A stretch of DNA of 64,000 nucleotides from Lonicera japonica. Taxonomy: Eukaryota; Streptophyta; Magnoliopsida; Dipsacales; Caprifoliaceae. Below, in pieces: positions 25,122 to 36,491 of this stretch (its first letter is position 1; the number at the start of each line of letters is the position of its first letter). The DNA lies in the NCBI GenBank assembly GCA_021464415.1, contig CM038467.1, forward strand, positions 13,347,411 to 13,411,410, given 5' to 3'. The position numbers and the translations under genes were made by a program. The notes beneath the pieces were generated by a model. It ran no database searches and was not told the DNA's origin. It saw only the letters and a list, made by a program, of their open reading frames with translations.

Positions 25122-26267
25122 TCAATTGTTGTAGCCCTCCCATGGTTTGCCATAAACCTGAAACTCCGCGAATTGATACTGCAAAACAAAATCTCGATCA
25201 ATTCAATCACAAACAAATTAATTAATTACCCTAATATATAGATATATATATACATATATCGTATGTTTCAACAAAAAAATAATTAATTATACCTCATGGG
25301 GAGTTGTGGAATTGTGGTGATAATTAGTGAAGAAAGTAGAAGGGCTCCAATTGCCATGACTCAACAAAGAATCACCAAAAATCATATCTTGATCTCTGCT
25401 ACTCCCTTGATCATCATTAACTTGTTGTCTTTCTCCAGAGCTTGGCTCGTCCACCTCAGCCAACTGCTCATCCAAAGAGCCGTTTTGGGTGCCCGATTCA
25501 CCCCTAGCCGGACTCCAACACCCTTGCAACTTTCTCTTCTTTGTTCTCTCCCTTGCCCTTTCCCTAGCCTTCTCCCTCAACTCCCTCGCGTTAGCATCAA
25601 ATGCGATTCTCCTAGTGACGACCCCTTTACTCTTCTTCGCCTTCCCGACGGTGGCTTTCCCCTTAGCACTAGTGTTGGTGTTGGACACGTGGTGTGTATC
25701 CTCGTTTAACACGCGCGTGTCCTCGGTACCAGACAAGACCTCACACTCAGAAGTTGAAGAAGAGCTATTGGCACCAACACTGGAACTGTGGTTGGAGTTG
25801 AGGCCTCTGGTGAGATCTTTGATAGCGGATTTTGACTTAGTTAGCAACCACTCGACGGTTTTACTGGCCTTGTCGAAGCGGAGCATGTCTTGGAGGCCGA
25901 AGAACTTACGAGCAACATCAAGAGAGAGTCTCATTCTCCTGTCCCTAGGGCCGTGGGCGGTGTTGATCTTGCTGTGGCGGTCTTTCTTGGACGATCTCTT
26001 CTTCGGGGTGGATTGATGTGCTACTTGTTTTACTAGTGTGTGGACGACAGTAGTGCTGGTGTTGGAATCGGCCTGCTTCTTGTTGTTAGTTGTTTGATCG
26101 GTTTGAGTTTGATTTTGGTTCGGCATGTCGTCGTTGTTGATTTCGTTTGTGGAGAATACTTCGGGGAAGTGTTGGAGGAAGACGGAGTCGTATTCGTATT
26201 GGAGGTTGTAATTAGGGGAAGGGAAATGGAAGAGAGAAGAAGTAATGCTTTCGGAATTAGGATACAT
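25122..26267 (-). CDS. BRC1-like: CYC/TB1-class TCP transcription factor, BRC1/TCP18-like
   Basis: A DNA-binding transcription factor of the class II CYC/TB1 group. In other plants this group represses axillary bud outgrowth (BRC1/TB1) or shapes flower symmetry (CYC). Exon 1 is 26267-25293; exon 2 is 25178-25122 (57 nt, ending [10 protein letters not shown]); the intron is 25292-25179, GT..AG. The product is 343 aa. The TCP bHLH domain spans residues 94-152 ([18 protein letters not shown], then [12 protein letters not shown]). The arginine-rich R domain is at 228-246 ([19 protein letters not shown]). The ECE motif diagnostic of this group is at 174-176. The helix I-loop-helix II region and the intron close to the 3' end favour the CYC1 (BRC1/TCP18) clade, but CYC3 is not excluded. 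Residue 130 is Arg, where I expect Gly in this loop. Without splicing, translation would stop two codons after exon 1. Confidence 0.92.
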
Positions 26268-26566
26268 GATGGTTGATATTGATGAAAGAATTGATATATT
26301 GAATCAAAAACCCTAGATAGGAGGAGGAATTGGATCGAGGAGAATAGTTGAGAAAGACAGATGGATGGGGACTAGTAATTAATTATGTTAGGCCTAGCTA
26401 GCTTTGTTAACTGATTAATTATTAATTACATATATATTTATATATATCTCTTAGCTAGCTTCTATGGAAGAAGGGACCAAGAAAGTTGAGAAAGACAGTT
26501 CATTCACCATCTTTTCTTTTGTTATTTTTTCTCATGGACTTTTGTGTTTGTGTGAGTGAGTGAATG

Positions 26567-26601
<35 letters not shown>

Positions 26602-26880
26602 AGGGGGGGGGGTTATTTTTCCATATGCTAATAAGGTACCAATTCAGAGCTTGAGAAAGACAGCCTAAGATGATTTATGTCTCTATTAGTTTCAGTAAGT
26701 TCATGTGCTTGTGCGTGAAAGAGAGAGATGTAGCTAGCTATCTATCTATCTATCTAGAGAGAGAGAGAATGATAATTCAGCTAATGAATTATTACAAGTA
26801 AGCAAGCAAACCAAAGAAAGGTTTTGAGAAAGACAGGCGTGCGGAGAGAGAGAGAGAGAGAAGGGAGTATGGATGACAAT
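26268..26880 (-). promoter_or_regulatory. TCP gene upstream region with a 13-mer repeated four times
   Basis: The sequence TTGAGAAAGACAG (plus strand; CTGTCTTTCTCAA in gene orientation) occurs exactly at 26348-26360, 26486-26498, 26651-26663 and 26824-26836, all in one orientation, 80-570 bp before the start codon. Between the copies lie (TA)n, (GA)n and (TATC)n tracts. Four identical copies in unrelated surroundings suggest a binding site or a conserved leader element. The factor is unknown to me. Confidence 0.6.
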
Positions 26881-27121
26881 GGTGAGTAAGGTATAAGCTA
26901 TATATATATATAGGAGGGAGAATATATATTATTATACATATTGAAGGCAAAAAATAAAATAATAATAATAATAATAGGATTAATAATTAAATAGGAATAA
27001 TTAGCAAATTATATCCTTTTCTTTATTTGTCAATCTTAATTTAGCTTTTAGAGCAAAAGTAAATATTTGTGTGATTTGATATATAAAAATTGTGCTGGGG
27101 ACCACAAGCAAAGAAGAACAC

Positions 27122-27152
<31 letters not shown>

Positions 27153-28347
27153 TTATGGGGAGTGAGTGGATAGGAGAAGCACCAAGCTTGTTATTGTACC
27201 ACTTCACGTGGTAGCAGGTGTGAGAGTATGACCTCAACCCCTTCACCTTTTATTCCGAAAGCTACTAATTTCTCGATCTGTTAACTTATATTATATATGT
27301 ACCAAACATAATAATAATCCTTTTACTTGCATGGACTCCATTTTCTTCCAACCCCCCTCCCAACTCTCTCTCTCCAACTAGCTAGTGAGAGAAAACTTGA
27401 GTGAATTAATTAATTTGTGTTGTGGGCTTTTTAGGGATATGCTTTATTAATTTTCAGGTGGTACTCTTTGTTTAAAAATTTACAGCACGAGGAATTGAAT
27501 GCGAACATATATATAATTACATCACCAAACACACACAACATTAACACTAATTTTTTTTTTTTTTTTTATGAAGACATACGGTACATTAGATAGACCAGTG
27601 TTCCACTATAACTATGGGAGGGGGAATAGGAACCAGGGTGTCGTGACTTTGGACACAAACGCAAGTCTTTGCCACGCTTCAAGAGTAATAGACTTGTCAA
27701 CGAGTTAATTCGTATATATTTTCTATTAAATTTTAATGAAAGTAATTTAATTTTTTTATCAATTAAACACGGCCTTATAAGTTATCAAGTGATACTTTTT
27801 TGAATCTATTTAATATTTAATTTATTATTGAGTGATACGATATGACTCAATAAGAAGAAATTTTTTATGAAACAATTTTTTTATAAAAAAATTGACTGCA
27901 TATAAGATGAGTGACAAACTAAAATTACTAAATGTAAATACTAGCTCTCACATGATTTAGTAAACTTTAGTTTTATAAAAGTTTTAATGGATAATCCAAA
28001 TTTATTAAAGGTGAATTCTTAACTAATTCATAATTATCGATCACCTAAATTCGTTAAAAAAAAATTCCATTAATTTGTAACTTTAAATTGTGTTAACATG
28101 GAAAATGTGATTTTGACAGATTTATTCAAGACCTCGGGTTTAATTAACACCTAAATTAAAATCTATCGGGCTGTTCTGAGGAGTGATACACGTGGCCATG
28201 TCTAACCCTAGAGAGCCAAAGTACAATTATTTTTTACTTTGAGGAGATAACACAGTAGAGGCCTGCACTGGTAGCTGTACACTAATGCCCCCCCTCCTTT
28301 TGACTGGGGCGACCTCCACGTCCCTTTCGATCAAAAGCAACATATCC

Positions 28348-28400
<53 letters not shown>

Positions 28401-28609
28401 CACACACACACATCAATTATATGTACATATATACCAATTGAAACTCTTGTTGGAGTTCCATGAAATAGCTAGCTGGGGTGGTTCACTTTTCCCATGATAT
28501 TGATTTTTACACTTGATGTAACATGCGCGTATATATATATATATATATATATAGTTCATTACACGTATTTTATTTTGTGTTTTTAACATAGGTTTTAAAT
28601 TGCACTGCA
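26881..28609. other. intergenic, simple repeats
   Basis: It carries (GA)n at about 27129-27152, a T-run near 27551-27568, (CT)n/(TA)n/(CA)n at 28351-28412 and (TA)n at about 28530-28552. The small frames over these repeats are artefacts. No gene seen. Confidence 0.5.
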
Positions 28610-28612
28610 TAA

Positions 28613-29717
28613 GAGCATCTATAATGATGTAATACGATTAAAAAGGGGGCGGGGGGATTTGGATTAGGTATTCTTATAATAGAAGAATTTAGATTTAGGT
28701 ATTTTTTATTTTAAAATTAGACTTTAGTACAAAATCTATCAAAAAACTAACAGTCACGTGACATTAATCAACCCATCTTAACTTTAGTTAACTCATTTAA
28801 AAAAAAAAGAAAAAGAAAAAAAATGAAAGAAAATATATTTAAGTAACTCATATACCCGCTTATAGCCATTGTGTAAAAAGAGGTATAAAACCTCACTTTT
28901 TGGGGTTGAATTCCTCATTTATTTCTATGTTTATGTATGAGTTTGGATCGTTGGAGGATATGAAACAAAGTGGGAGGAAACGACTGTGCTTAGGCAAGAG
29001 TTTTGAGATTTAAAAGGCTGATTTCTTAAGTATTCATTAAAATACCAAAATCTAATAAGTAATTTACAGCATGTATCTATTGTTAAAATACCTATTTACA
29101 GTATGTACCTAAGACTAATAATAAAGAAATTTATCAATACGTACATTTATATGATGAACAAGTCCTGGTTTTTAACTTGTTAAAATTAAGTTTGATGACC
29201 ACGAGGGGGGAAGCAAGCATACAAAACCATTTTACGAGAGGGTAGAAGTCCAAAAACACTTAGTACAAATCGACAAAGATAATCAGTGAAGTGAGGTTAG
29301 ACATACCAGTTATGATTGGCCATTGTCGAAAAATTGTGCTTCTTGTCCTTGATCGTCAACAAAAATCATCCAATAATCTTGAATACAGGCGGATTAGTGT
29401 TCTTCAGATTTCGGATTTTTTTATGAGTACAAAGGAAGAAGAAATATCTTTTCTTAAAAGCATTTTCTTTTTTTCATTTTTTTTAAATGAGTTGACTAAG
29501 GTTAAGATAAGGTGGTTAATGTCACGTGATTTTCACGTGGCCGTTAGTTTTTAACGAAATTTGTACCAAAGTCTAATTTTTAAACAAAAGAATATCTAAA
29601 TCTAAATTCGTCCATTACGAAAATACCTATGTTTAAATTGCCAAAAAAAAATATCATTTGGAGAAAGAAGATTTTGTTTTCTCGATTACTTTCACCATTG
29701 TAAATGGTATAAAGCTC
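28613..29717. mobile_element. non-autonomous DNA transposon with long inverted repeats
   Basis: The left end GAGCATCTATAATG and the right end (minus strand) GAGCTTTATACCATT resemble the Tourist-like ends elsewhere in the window. Longer inverted homology lies inside: the arm at about 28680-28800 (including AACAGTCACGTGACATTAA) pairs with 29486-29620. Flanking trinucleotides are TAA and TAG. The centre encodes nothing I recognise. The boundaries are reasonable but not proven. Confidence 0.55.
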
Positions 29718-31159
29718 TAGCCATTAATTATAATGCATACATTAAATTTACTTGATATATATCTTGTCTAGGGGGAGCCCAAAAGGCATTAAAAGTCTCA
29801 CTCATGCACATAGTCAAGAAAGACCAGCATTGTGCTTGTACTTGCCACAAAGCCAGCCTTCAAACCCTAGCCAATCACCTATTGCCATCACTACTAGTTT
29901 TTATTTATGAAAATGGTAATAGTCATGTCCACATAAAAAATCTTGTATGTATATATGTATATATATATATATATATATGCACACCACTACTTTCTTTCCA
30001 TATATACATGCCGTTCTGATGCATGATGATGGTGATGCCCTAGCTAGGCAGCTGAGGACTGTCATAATTTTAGACTGACATTATAATTAGCTATAAGGAG
30101 GACCACAATACATACATTATATACATACATATATGGAGGTGGTTGTTCTGAAGTAGCTTTCAAAAGGATAGATAGAGATAACTATGAACAAAAGGAGGTG
30201 GTGAGTTTGTACTATGCCCATTTAAGGGTGGGTGACAATGAGAGCATATATACTTTCATTTCATCTCTTATATACCATAAAAGAGTTCATATTCTAGAGA
30301 CAACTTTTACTTTGCTTTAAAATCAGGATAATTAATAATACATATTACTAGTCTACGTGACGTGTTAGAAATTTCATTTGGCAGTGTTTTAAACAAACGT
30401 CATACAATAATAAATACTTTATTTAACATATTAATTTAATTATTTAAATTAATATATTTATCATTACTCTAAAAATCGTAGATCACATGCTAGTAGCAAG
30501 CGAACAGCCTTTTATTATTCTCTCTCTACTGTACTTTTTTATTATTTTGGTTCTCCGCACCTTGCCCAGATTTATTTGGACTAACTATTGTTAGGGGATG
30601 AACCACTTTCCCCATTAGCAACATTTTGGGTGACTTGTAGTACCATCATTCTGTTGCTCAGCACCCTTATTTGGTATTTTCGTGCCTTTTTTAGATACCT
30701 ATCAGCCTTCTGCATTTCGGTACTAAAATGAAAAGAGTATTCATAATTTCAAAAAATCTTTTCTTTTGATTGAAATGATTCAACAGTGAGTACTAAATTA
30801 TACTTTATTTCTATTCAAAGTATTATTTGTACATTTTTTTTTTCGTGCAAAGTATGAGTTTAAGTGTACTTAATTCATGGATAAAAATAATATAGATTAC
30901 CTTTCTTTTTATCACTAGTAACTCTTAAGCTTAAAGGTGCCATTTATGATAGTTTAATTAGAGAGGCACAAACTCGAACTTAGAAAAGATCCATGTCCGA
31001 GTTTGTCCAAGAGGAAGTTTGGGATGGGTTTTGGTTGTTTGAAGTGCCATGTTAAATTTTAAGACGAAACCTATCTAGAATGTGATTTTTTTATCTGAAC
31101 AGATAGCGTGTATGTTTGAATTTGGTCAACTCTTTAAATAATTGTAGCTACTTATAACA
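29718..31159. other. intergenic, no gene seen
   Basis: AT-rich with a (TA)n run at about 29957-29978. No conserved ORF, RNA gene or transposon terminus was recognised. Confidence 0.4.
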
Positions 31160-31164
31160 TTTTT

Positions 31165-32160
31165 TGTAACACTCGTCCCTTAATTAACATAATTAAACAA
31201 CGTAATTAAGCAAGAGGCACTACTAACCCGTCATGGTTTTAGTTATGACGAGTTGACTTTTAAAATTATTTATCCATAAACCATTAAGTTTGAATTCACA
31301 TAGTTAGATATGTCATAGTTTAATTATACAGCTTTGACTAGCAAATTAAACCAACACATAACAACATTTATGACTTAGATTAGGCTATCCGTAGTTAGCA
31401 TTCATATATGTAAATATTTACAACGAAGTGTATGCCAGTATTAAAGGTTCTCTAAAACATTTCCGAACCCAACTCCATATCTCTGTCAAGCCGTTATCAT
31501 CTTAAAAGTTTTTGTAAAAATAGGGGTAAGCCTAATGCTCAAGAGGGGGTGTTAAGGGAAGTAAAAACCATTTATTCCAATTTAAACTTCTTTATAAAAT
31601 CTGTCAACATTTTCTAAAAGTTTTCTCAATAATCCTTTTTAATTTCAAAAGTAATACTATACTTAGCCACCAAGCTATCATATATTACAATTTACAAGTA
31701 TTTCAACACAATGCATGTTACAAAAATGTGATATTGCATGATCACGAACATTATGTCAACCCTTTTTTTTGAAGAATCAAAATTTTCGAACCATAGAAGC
31801 AAGAATAAGCCACTGAGAGATACTTGGCCGATACTAAATTGGAGAAAGCTTTTCCTTAAAGGAATACCAAATCTTCAAAAAAAATTCATTTAATACATAA
31901 TCTGCTACATGATTTCACCAATTTTCTCCTCTTTATAGATTGTTTTTGAATTTTTCCGGGCTAAAATAGAACAACTGAAGTTGTATATTGAGAAAATATC
32001 TTAGTTCAAACAGTTAAAATTGGTCAAACTCTATTTTTCCCAGACCCATGGTCGATCATGGCTCCCGAATTTTTCACTAACTATATTTTCTACCCCAATT
32101 TTTTGTTCAAACATGTTTTACATAAGGCCTAATCCAAAAATTAAACTATAGGGTATTACA
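31165..32160 (+). repeat. possible solo LTR of a Ty3/gypsy element
   Basis: It starts TGTAACACTCGTCCCTTAAT and ends CTATAGGGTATTACA. This TGTAACAC..GTNTTACA pair is typical of long LTRs of plant gypsy (Tekay/Del-like) elements, and 996 bp fits. The flanking 5-mers are both TTTTT, but both lie in T-runs, so they are weak evidence. No internal region or second LTR is present, hence solo. Confidence 0.5.
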
Positions 32161-32474
32161 TTTTTTTTTTAAACATTTACTTATAACTTTTGTAACTTCA
32201 TCTAAAGGCTCTCTAAAGAAAAAACAATGAACATGTTCTAAATTTTGTGTATAACCAAATATCAAAATGCATTATATAATTGTAGGCTCACTAAGAATAC
32301 AAACACTAGCTCAATGTGCTCCAGTACTAAAAGTGTATATACACGCAACTTTTTCGAGAAAAAAAGTAAAAAACAAGGCACTATGAAATTAGCGGGGTTA
32401 AATACCCGTAAATATATAGATAATAAATCCCCCATGTTCATAAATTTATTTAATTTAAATCTTTAAAAACATAA

Positions 32475-32734
32475 GGATATGTTTGATAGCAACATAAAAA
32501 AAATAACTAATTTGGGTTAGAAGATGGAAAATAATTAGAGGGATGTGGTGAGATACTCTTCATCTCATATTTATTTTTGTGAGTATATGTCATTTATTCT
32601 TTTTTATGTTTTGTGATTTTTTGTTATCATTACCTAAAGGCAAAAGGCAAAAGTTGATCTCACTACATCTTTTAATTTATTTTTTATCTTCTCATCAATT
32701 TTTATTTTTTTTAACATTATTATTAAACAGAGCC
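32475..32734. mobile_element. MITE of the GTTTGATAA family
   Basis: The left end GGATATGTTTGATAGCAACA and the inverted right end GGCTCTGTTTAATAATAATG are terminal repeats, followed by inverted homology up to ATGTGGTGAGAT on the left and ATGTAGTGAGAT on the right. The left flank is TAA and the right TGG, so the target site is not confirmed. No protein. Confidence 0.6.
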
Positions 32735-34224
32735 TGGAAATTGAAATACAAGAGTGAGAAAAGATATATATATATATAATTAAAAAAACGAGAAGAGAGA
32801 AAAATAAAATATCCTTTGATGAGTTTAAAGTTGGAAGTAGTTTTCCGTACACATACTTTTCAAAGAAAAGTCCAATAGTTCTTTTTCATCCTTGTTCTAA
32901 TAAAGTATCATGTTCTTTTTCATATATTCGGGAGTGCGCGAATTTGATCATGTCCATCCAACGGTGTGGACCAATTGAGAATTTATTCATGAGGTATCAT
33001 CACAACCTTTGCATTTGAAGAATGTTTGTTTGCATTATTGAGAGATGAGGATAATTATATATATATATATATGACAAGAGAAATGTTCCAATTTAATTTG
33101 TGTATATTTAGGTTGTGCATACAGTGGATAGGATGACCAAATAGGACCCTGTTTGGTTCATCTGCAAAACCTGAATTTTCAAAAAAATAAAATTCTTCTC
33201 TTGCATATGTTGTTTCTATTATTGATGGTGCATGCTTTGATTTAACCTCAAAAGCCAAACTTGGCCCATTTTGAAAAGATGTCTCTCCTTTATATATATA
33301 TATATATATATATGTTTAATTTATTCCTAGCTTTATTTTGTAATGATTTGATTGGATTGTAGTGAGGTTTAATTGCAAATCCCTTTTTAATTAATTATAA
33401 CCAACTAAATATCATCCGCGCGCGAATGACATTTTTGGAGGGTACTCCACTACTCCCCAATGATTTTGATGCATGTTATATACCTGAACACTAATACGAT
33501 TTTTTATTTTAGATTTTATATATATACAATCAATTTACAATACTACTTATACATCTTAACACACAATACGCCAATTCAATTGAATCATACATGGACGTGC
33601 ATGGTTTTGTATCCCCAATAAAACATATCTCACACTTTTTATTATTTTTATTTCAAACCGATTAATAGCAATCAAGAACATAACTCATTTGTTATAATGA
33701 AATACGCTAGAGCATTTAAATAAAACAAGAATCTTAATTTAAAACACAAAAAACGTATTTCATGATCATACCTTGTATACATATGAATTCAATTATTCAC
33801 ATATATATATATTATATATATATTTCATTTCGTTATGTCAAATCACAACTATTTTAAAATTTTAAAAGATGATATGTTCTAATTCTAAAATTATCTGAAA
33901 GCAATAGCAGTATAATGATCGACAATTAATAGAGATAAACCACTTCGAGATATTCCTTTCAGAAAAGGCAACCTGTGGAGCAAAAAGTCATTGTCAACCC
34001 CTTTTGGTGTTCGTCTTTCGTCTTTTGTAATTAGATAGATCCCTCGGTGCTTGCTAATTAGCTTTCTATATATTTTATTTGTTGTTGAAATTAACATAGT
34101 ATTTCTTAACAAAAGATTATCAGTATCTTAACAAAAGAAATTAACATATGATTTGATTATTGCAAATCAGAGTTTTTTTTTAACATTCTTATCTTTGAAT
34201 ATGCTTACGGTGTACAATGTCGTT

Positions 34225-34310
34225 AACAAAGGTTGATTGAGTTGGTAAAAATTTAAATATTTCACTTGTAAGGCTCCAGTTTAAGTCTCGTTGTTAGCAA
34301 ACCAAAAAAT
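34225..34310 (+). repeat. tRNA-derived SINE-like sequence
   Basis: GGTTGATTGAGTTGGTAAAA resembles an A-box region, and GGCTCCAGTTTAAGTCTCG a B-box region. It abuts the MITE at 34315. No clear tail. Confidence 0.4.
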
Positions 34311-34314
34311 TAAA

Positions 34315-34576
34315 GGCCCATTTGATAATAAGATATAAAAGAATTAGTCCATCTCATGCTCATTTTTATTTTTATAAGTAGATATATATTCTTTAACTTC
34401 CTTTATTCTTTGTGGAAAAAAATTCTTTAACACTACCAAAAAAATATATTGTTTTTTCTGCCATCTCCATCTTGTTATTAAATGAAACCTAAGAATTAAT
34501 TTCTCACCACATGCCTCAACTTTTCACATAAATCAGTTATTTTTCTTACATTTTTTATATTTCTATTAAACGAACC
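34315..34576. mobile_element. MITE of the GTTTGATAA family
   Basis: The left end GGCCCATTTGATAATAAGAT is inverted-complementary to the right end (minus strand GGTTCGTTTAATAGAAATAT). TTA follows the right end and TAA lies one base before the left end. Non-coding, about 260 bp, similar in size and ends to 32475-32734 and 38439-38715. Confidence 0.65.
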
Positions 34577-35063
34577 TTACTGATACAAAATAAAGATAGT
34601 TGAAAAGTATAGTTTGTTAGAAAAGCAATGGAAAAGATTAGCGATAAACACTTTCTCAAAGGGGAAAAAAGATTAGTGGATAAGCACACAAAGAATTAAT
34701 TGGTTTTGCTGGTTTGTATTCTCACAATAGGTCAAATATTAGTAGAAGATATAATGACTTAAAGCACAGCACTAAAGAATCACGCAGAAGATATAACTCA
34801 TTTTCAACTCAAAGTACATCACAGAGATTTTAAAATACAAGTTATAATCCCATCACTTTCGTAGATCTTTAAATACAACCACATGCTTCGATAATACGAA
34901 TTTTTTTTATTTTTTTTATTTTTTACAAACTGAAAGCAAAACAAAAAAACCCAAGTTCCACAACCATAGGCCATTTCTCTCATATTACATATTATTCTTT
35001 CAACAACAACAAACTTCGCCAAGTGGAACCATGAGTTTCACTTCTTGCTCCTATTGTTCTCCA

Positions 35064-35225
35064 CGATTCCACCCATCTTTACTAATTAAAGCTTCCGTAA
35101 TCTTTTCTCTCCTGGCTCTCAAAATAAGCACCGGGTGAGTGTCGATATGCGCAACGAGTTTCTTGCAGTCATCAATAAGAATGCGATTAGGGTAATTTAT
35201 CTCATTCTCTTTTCCGATGATGAGG
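35064..35225 (-). pseudogene. RNase H-like (RVT_3-type) fragment
   Basis: The minus-strand frame, without its own start codon, reads about 54 residues ending WNRGEQ-stop. The core NRILIDDCKKLVAHIDTHPV and, nearer the C-terminus, RARREKITEALIS look like the last helix-strand part of the RNase H domain found in plant non-LTR retrotransposons and related genes, where the ending is usually REANKxADALA. No upstream reverse transcriptase was found. It could also be part of an unannotated host gene; the family call is tentative. Confidence 0.35.
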
Positions 35226-36335
35226 TTAATATATATTAATTTGGTCCAAAAAAAGAAAAGAATTGAAAAAAGAAGGTGCCAGAACTAATTTGAAACAAAA
35301 GGAAGGTTTTTTTTAGACCTTGAGAAAATGGGTAAACGTTACCCCTCAACACAATACAAAAGGGAGATGCAGGTCCTTGTGCTAAAAACAGGCTACAGAA
35401 AATTGTCATCCATACATGTTTTCAAGGTTTGTTCATTTTCAACCTAGTTAACAATTGAAAATAAAACTTATATAAATTTGGTACACTTATAATATCTTAA
35501 AACTAAAAGTTGAACTTTTAATTGTTATGGTTGGAATAATTATTTGTTTTTGTCACATATGTATTAAACATGACGGTATTTGCCATAAAACTATGAGACA
35601 TGTCATGCGAATAACTTAGTAACACAGTCAAAAGGTTTGTTGGCATCATTTTGATTTCTGTCATTAAAATTCACAAGAACTATCAGAGAGACAATAAAAA
35701 AATGTATTGATATTTGCATTTATTATCATCTCTAATATAAATGTGAATTGACTATATGAAAAAGTGGTACAAAAAATCTTATTTTCAACAAATTGAAGTC
35801 CTAAAAATAACATCTCTAGCAGTGTTCAGAAAAGCTTTGGTAGAAGCTTGTGGGTTTATACCTTACAGTGTTGGTCTAGTCTTTCGAAGTACAAAAGAGA
35901 TAATTAAACAGGGAAGGATTGATTTTCAGATAGATTTGACACTTTTTAAATACATGCCATGAGATTTGCAACTGTTGAAATTTTTTTTAAGACACATTGA
36001 GGTGAGGTGAGTGGGCCTATTACAAGTTGAACAACTTGAAACTCAATTTAACCCATATTTTAATTTGGGCTTTAGGCCTATCCAGAACACATGATCACAT
36101 ATCTTTATCTTTATTTTCATTTTTGAAAGAATCAATTTAAATACATTTTATTTACAAGTAGATCCACTATCTACTCTACAATGAATAATATATATAATTT
36201 GACGCACATAATTTATTTAATTTAATAATGATATGATGAATTTTTTACACAATCTATCTATTATTGTTACTATTGAAATTGAAATAATGAAATTAGATTA
36301 GCTGCGAAGTATTTAGAGGGGAGGCTCGATGTGGT
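35226..36335. other. intergenic upstream of MSH2
   Basis: The open frame at 35756-35962 (68 aa) has no recognisable domain. No transposon ends were seen. Confidence 0.4.
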
Positions 36336-36355
36336 AACGAAAACCCGCCATTCTC

Positions 36356-36367
36356 TTTCCCGCCAAA
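36356..36367 (+). promoter_or_regulatory. E2F-type element in the MSH2 promoter
   Basis: TTTCCCGCCAAA matches the E2F/DP consensus on both strands. It lies 125 bp before the MSH2 ATG, with a weaker AACCCGCC at 36342-36349. A TATA-like run (about 36390-36400) follows. E2F control would fit S-phase expression of a replication-linked repair gene; that is inference. Confidence 0.7.
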
Positions 36368-36491
36368 CGTTATTGCGATACATATACGCTATATATATAC
36401 ATTATATACTCTCCGCACTTCACCTAATCCGACTCTAAAGCTTCCCATAAACAACTCTCCTTCAAAAATCCCTGTTAAGAATCGCCCCAAA

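Noticed and set aside
25296..26276. Long open frames on the plus strand opposite the TCP gene
   Set aside because: They are antisense shadows of the TCP exon, explained by its base composition, with no recognisable domain of their own.
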